Shown: positions 8,639 through 11,342 of the stretch, one piece after another
Layout of the letters: the number at the start of each line of letters is the position of its first letter
How positions within the stretch are numbered: position 1 is the first letter of the stretch
Assembly (NCBI GenBank): GCA_028565635.1
Contig: JAOXYB010054112.1
Coordinates: 1 to 11,342, forward strand
Origin: Phoronis ovalis
Taxonomy: Eukaryota > Phoronida > Phoronidae
DNA: 11,342 nt
Direction: 5' to 3'
Notes under the pieces: generated by a model
Seen by the model: the letters and a program-made list of their open reading frames with translations, nothing else
Told to the model about the DNA's origin: nothing
Databases searched by the model: none
Program-made: the position numbers and the translations under genes

Positions 8639-9086
8639 ACAGTAGGGTATCGAAAAATTTGACAGTTTTGATGATTTTCCCAGTTTAACTTTCAGAAATA
8701 AAAAAGAAACAAAATTTCTCTAGGAGTAATTATAATTTCAATTTGTGGGCTTGAAAGTTGTTGTTTGATGACCTGAAATTTCGAAGTAATTCAAATATTT
8801 TAAAATTATACAATCGTGGAAAATCTGAGCCTTGGTAGTAGCCGTCTGTTGTCAAGACGTCAAAAAAGTCACCTATACTGTCTGCGTTTTGTGTTTCCGC
8901 ATTGTGACGCTTACTGGTACTCTCGCACTTGACGAAACATAGCGCGTTACTCAATTTATCTTCCCCTCTCATCTTCCGTTTATCTATCATAACATTAGCA
9001 TTAAATATTGTTTTAAGCTTCAGATGTCAACCCATTAAGTGCCAGCTTTTTCGATACTGTCGTGACTTTTTCGATACCGTCACTGT
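8639..9086. mobile_element. Possible small inverted-repeat element
   Basis: ACAGT plus GGTATCGAAAAA at 8639-8657 recurs inverted at 9067-9086. A second inverted copy (TTTTTCGATACT) lies 20 bp inside, at 9047-9058. The enclosed 450 bp is richer in G+C than its flanks and holds the 86-codon ORF. Arms are short and I see no clear target-site duplication. Confidence 0.3.
8730..8990 (-). CDS. Small hypothetical ORF inside an inverted-repeat pair
   Basis: An 86-codon frame opens at an ATG at 8990, with an earlier in-frame TGA. It sits in DNA visibly richer in CpG and G+C than its flanks. The product is hydrophilic, with a basic start (DKRKMRGEDK), a CFVKC pair and an acidic-aromatic centre (GDFFDVLTTDGYYQGSDF), then an Asn-rich end. 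There is no membrane segment or family I recognise. It has no clear splice sites. It lies between inverted copies of a GGTATCGAAAAA motif, so it may be cargo or relic coding of a small mobile element. Chance remains plausible at this length. Confidence 0.22.
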   Translation of the reverse strand: MIDKRKMRGEDKLSNALCFVKCESTSKRHNAETQNADSIGDFFDVLTTDGYYQGSDFPRLYNFKIFELLRNFRSSNNNFQAHKLKL

Positions 9087-10837
9087 TATACATAAGATCT
9101 AGTAAGTGGACAGCCTGCATTTTTGCTTTAATTCCTTCCTTATGCTCTTGTTTAAATAACAAAAATATAGATTCCGTAGTAAATATGAGTCCTTCCAGAA
9201 TTCAAATGTTGTCACATCTTTCTCTAGATTCAATTACAAACTGGGCATACATAGGGAAATGATAATGCGGAATTAGTACAAACTACGCCCTGGATACTAC
9301 TATATAGTCTAATAGTAACCATTCTAGCTAATAAAATGTCAGGTAATAAACTCCCGTCCAGTTAAATTGGGGACACTTATATAATAACTTTTAAACATAA
9401 AATGAGTTTATTGAACTCGGTTGTATTCTAAATGACATTCACGAGAAGAAAATCCTGGGGCTAAACGTCATACAATAAAACCGCCCTAGTCGAAACATAA
9501 CGTTTATAGAATGCAAATGACGTTATGACAGCTAATTGAGTGAGTACTTGCTAAGCTGTTTAATACGACATTCCACGATGTAATGAAGCCCAAATTATAA
9601 TATACTAACAACGCGGTAATTCCTTTTGAATATCCGAGGAAACTTATCTGAGATTAATAAAACCCGCATGCAAGCATCAGAACTTACCCTCGAACTTACC
9701 TAATTATATCTTTTTCCCCGGGTCTTATTTACGGAAATATTTACATATAGGTTAAGGATGAACATACAATTCGTTTTATATAAATTATCATCCATGTGCC
9801 TCGAGTTCAGGTTCATACGATGTTAATATTTATATTCGAATTCAGCAAATCGGCAACTTTGTTCTGCGTGCCTGCTATTGCAAGCTTCACTGGTTTTTAA
9901 AGTAGTATGATATAGTGACGTACCGACTGTAACGATGAGTACCGGAAACAATGTTAACGATTCTGAGGAAAACCCTGTAGTGAACAAGTCTAATATATTT
10001 GTTTAAAAAATTAATATAAAAGGTCAAAACGGCACATAGAGGTATTTAAAAATGCTCAAATTGGATTTTTTTTTATTAATACAGCAATTTTTGAAAATAA
10101 AATGTTATTCGACCTGGGCCTAATTTTTATGTGGTAAAAGCGAGAATCAATCGATGTTTCTTAGGTAAATTACTTTAATTGAGACGAACTCGATCAATAG
10201 TCAACCTAAATACATTTGAATAGGTGACCTCCTTTTGTCGTCTCTGAATAGATAACTACGCCACTCTGTGATGACTTACAAAAACTGTAATCTGTTACCC
10301 AATAGTCGAAAGCTAATTAACTGTGCTATTATATTACTCGTTGTATCAGAAACAACAAGTAATTCATGAGCGCCATCTGTAACAAGCCTAATGTTAACCT
10401 TTTTACAACAAACTTGAAAAATGGTTTAAAAAATCCAGTTTACATCAATTTTGAATATTTTAAAGCCTTTAGCAGTAAAGTTCTTCACAGATAACTCCAT
10501 TCGGCATTTCTTAACTTATTTAGAAATTTTCAGGTTCCAGAGTTACATAAAAAAGTCGTATTTTTTCTTATTGGAGATAAAAATATAAAGAAACTTTACG
10601 TTGTTTTCTGTGGACAGTAAAGAGCTTGGGGTTAAAATGTCAGCAGAGTTTATATTTGGGTGCGTTTATCTTTGATACAGTGCTCGTCACGCTTTTACGA
10701 TATAATCATGCGGAAGTACAATTCGTTACTGTCTTCTACAATTTTAGATTTGCAAAAGTCTTTTTAGGATACTATTGTTTTTTTTTCGGGTAGTTTTCGG
10801 TAACGATTAATATAAATTTAAAATTTTGCATATAATT
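9087..10837. other. Spacer without a supported gene
   Basis: Stops are frequent in all frames I followed. Small points are an exact POU octamer ATGCAAAT at 9511 next to TGACGTTA, a 23-codon frame at 9935-10006 (MSTGNNVNDSEEN...) and a CTCF-core-like CAGATGGCGC on the minus strand at 10370-10379. None is strong alone. Confidence 0.45.
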
Positions 10838-10898
10838 TTTAAGCTAGGATATATAAAACTCTAAGAGACTCTTTAAGTTTTATATATCCTAGTTTTAA
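10838..10898. repeat. 61-bp near-perfect palindrome
   Basis: The 17-base arms CTAGGATATATAAAACT (10844-10860) and its exact complement (10876-10892) flank a 15-base loop. The loop itself can pair over five bases (AAGAG/CTCTT), and partial pairing extends outward to about 10838 and 10898. It can form a long hairpin or cruciform centred on 10868. Confidence 0.85.
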
Positions 10899-10934
10899 GT
10901 TAACGATTTCATTTTTTTCTTTAATTATTTTAGA

Positions 10935-11068
10935 CAGCTAGGCTATAAAAGCATAAGACGAGTGAAATTTGGAAATATGTATTTTGGCTGTAAGGCATAT
11001 AGATCTGTACACACTGAAAATATTGTGAGATTATTCCTTTGGCTTAGGGTATATAAAATTCTAATATA
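10935..11068. repeat. Degenerate direct copies of the palindrome arm
   Basis: AGCTAGGCTATAAAAGCATAAG (around 10937) and GCTTAGGGTATATAAAATTC (around 11042) both resemble the arm at 10842-10864, spaced about 95-105 bp apart. This suggests a diverged repeat array that also generated the palindrome. Confidence 0.45.
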
Positions 11069-11163
11069 TCTAATATAGCTTTGGCATAGCGTAGATAGCA
11101 TCCGACCATGCAGTAAAAAATATCGTCTGTTGAGAATGCACATGCTTACTCAAATTCTCTTAC

Positions 11164-11327
11164 CCTTTGCACCTGTAAAGTTCGCTCTTGATTGACCATG
11201 GAAATAACTGTGAATTCAGGTTTAATCTCAGCTGATCAATGTGATTATGACCGCTGAAGTTGTGATTTCTGAAATTTCCACCAGGTGGTTTACAATCGGC
11301 CTCAGTCTGTGAAAAATCAGTGGTCAT
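11164..11327 (-). CDS. Candidate coding exon with strong donor at the right edge
   Basis: A 54-codon frame opens at an ATG in good context (GGC ATG A) and runs to a strong donor, GTAAGAG, at 11163, leaving two bases of a split codon. Unspliced, a stop follows at once. The frame is also open upstream to the window edge, so it may be internal rather than first. The product is polar, rich in Asn and His, has a sequon (NFS) and two Cys, and has no signal peptide or membrane segment; I recognise no family. Its phase would join in frame to the acceptor just before the GPCR ATG, giving Gly-Met at the junction, but that would need a 5.3-kb intron and matches by chance one time in three. An acceptor at about 11019 with a 25-codon tail is another possible partner. 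Confidence 0.3.
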
Positions 11328-11342
11328 GCCTCCATATATATA

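Noticed and set aside
9062-9262. 66-codon plus ORF
   Set aside because: Starts in the TCGATAC tandem motif with GTG, no Met context, no domain.
10337-10361. 9-bp imperfect hairpin (ACTCGTTGT / ACAACAAGT)
   Set aside because: Short arms with a mismatch are expected by chance in 11 kb.
10943-11143. 66-codon minus ORF
   Set aside because: Covers the degenerate copies of the palindrome arm; no domain or splice support.

Overview
The window looks like animal nuclear DNA. It is A+T-rich (about two thirds by eye), gene-poor, and built of split coding exons with GT-AG introns, inverted-repeat elements and CpG-poor spacer. There are no bacterial-style gene clusters, ribosome binding sites, rRNA, tRNA or CRISPR arrays. 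The one secure gene is a divergent neuropeptide-receptor-like GPCR. Its style (a rhodopsin-family receptor with an FMRFamide-receptor-like look) and the foldback repeats would fit a lophotrochozoan such as a mollusc, but that is inference.

Layout. Positions 1-2520 hold several minus-strand open stretches without a clean gene model. These are a left-edge exon candidate with two CxxC pairs (1-299), a frameshifted exon-like block (1362-1701) and a frame interrupted by one TGA (1924-2391). They may be exons of one gene running off the left edge, or a decaying copy. Positions 2560-2660 hold a CpG-rich cluster of CGTACG/CGTCCG motifs. No gene is visible from 2900 to 4050.

The GPCR lies on the minus strand in two coding exons, 5817-5356 and 4730-4053, joined in phase 0 across a 625-bp intron to give 379 residues. 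It keeps the TM1 Asn, TM2 Asp, TM5 Pro and TM6 CFxP landmarks. It has HRL for DRY and NFFIY for NPxxY, and it lacks both cysteines of the usual TM3-ECL2 disulfide. A splice-acceptor-like CGCAG sits one base before its ATG, so an upstream exon is possible. An exon-like segment at 11327-11164, with a strong donor in a compatible phase, is a speculative partner. A perfect CRE palindrome lies 191 bp upstream of the ATG.

The right half is mostly repeats and spacer. It contains a 732-bp long-arm foldback element (6461-7192), a cluster of CCATGG units (7674-7853), a possible 448-bp inverted-repeat element around a small ORF (8639-9086), and a 61-bp near-palindrome with two degenerate direct copies (10838-11068).
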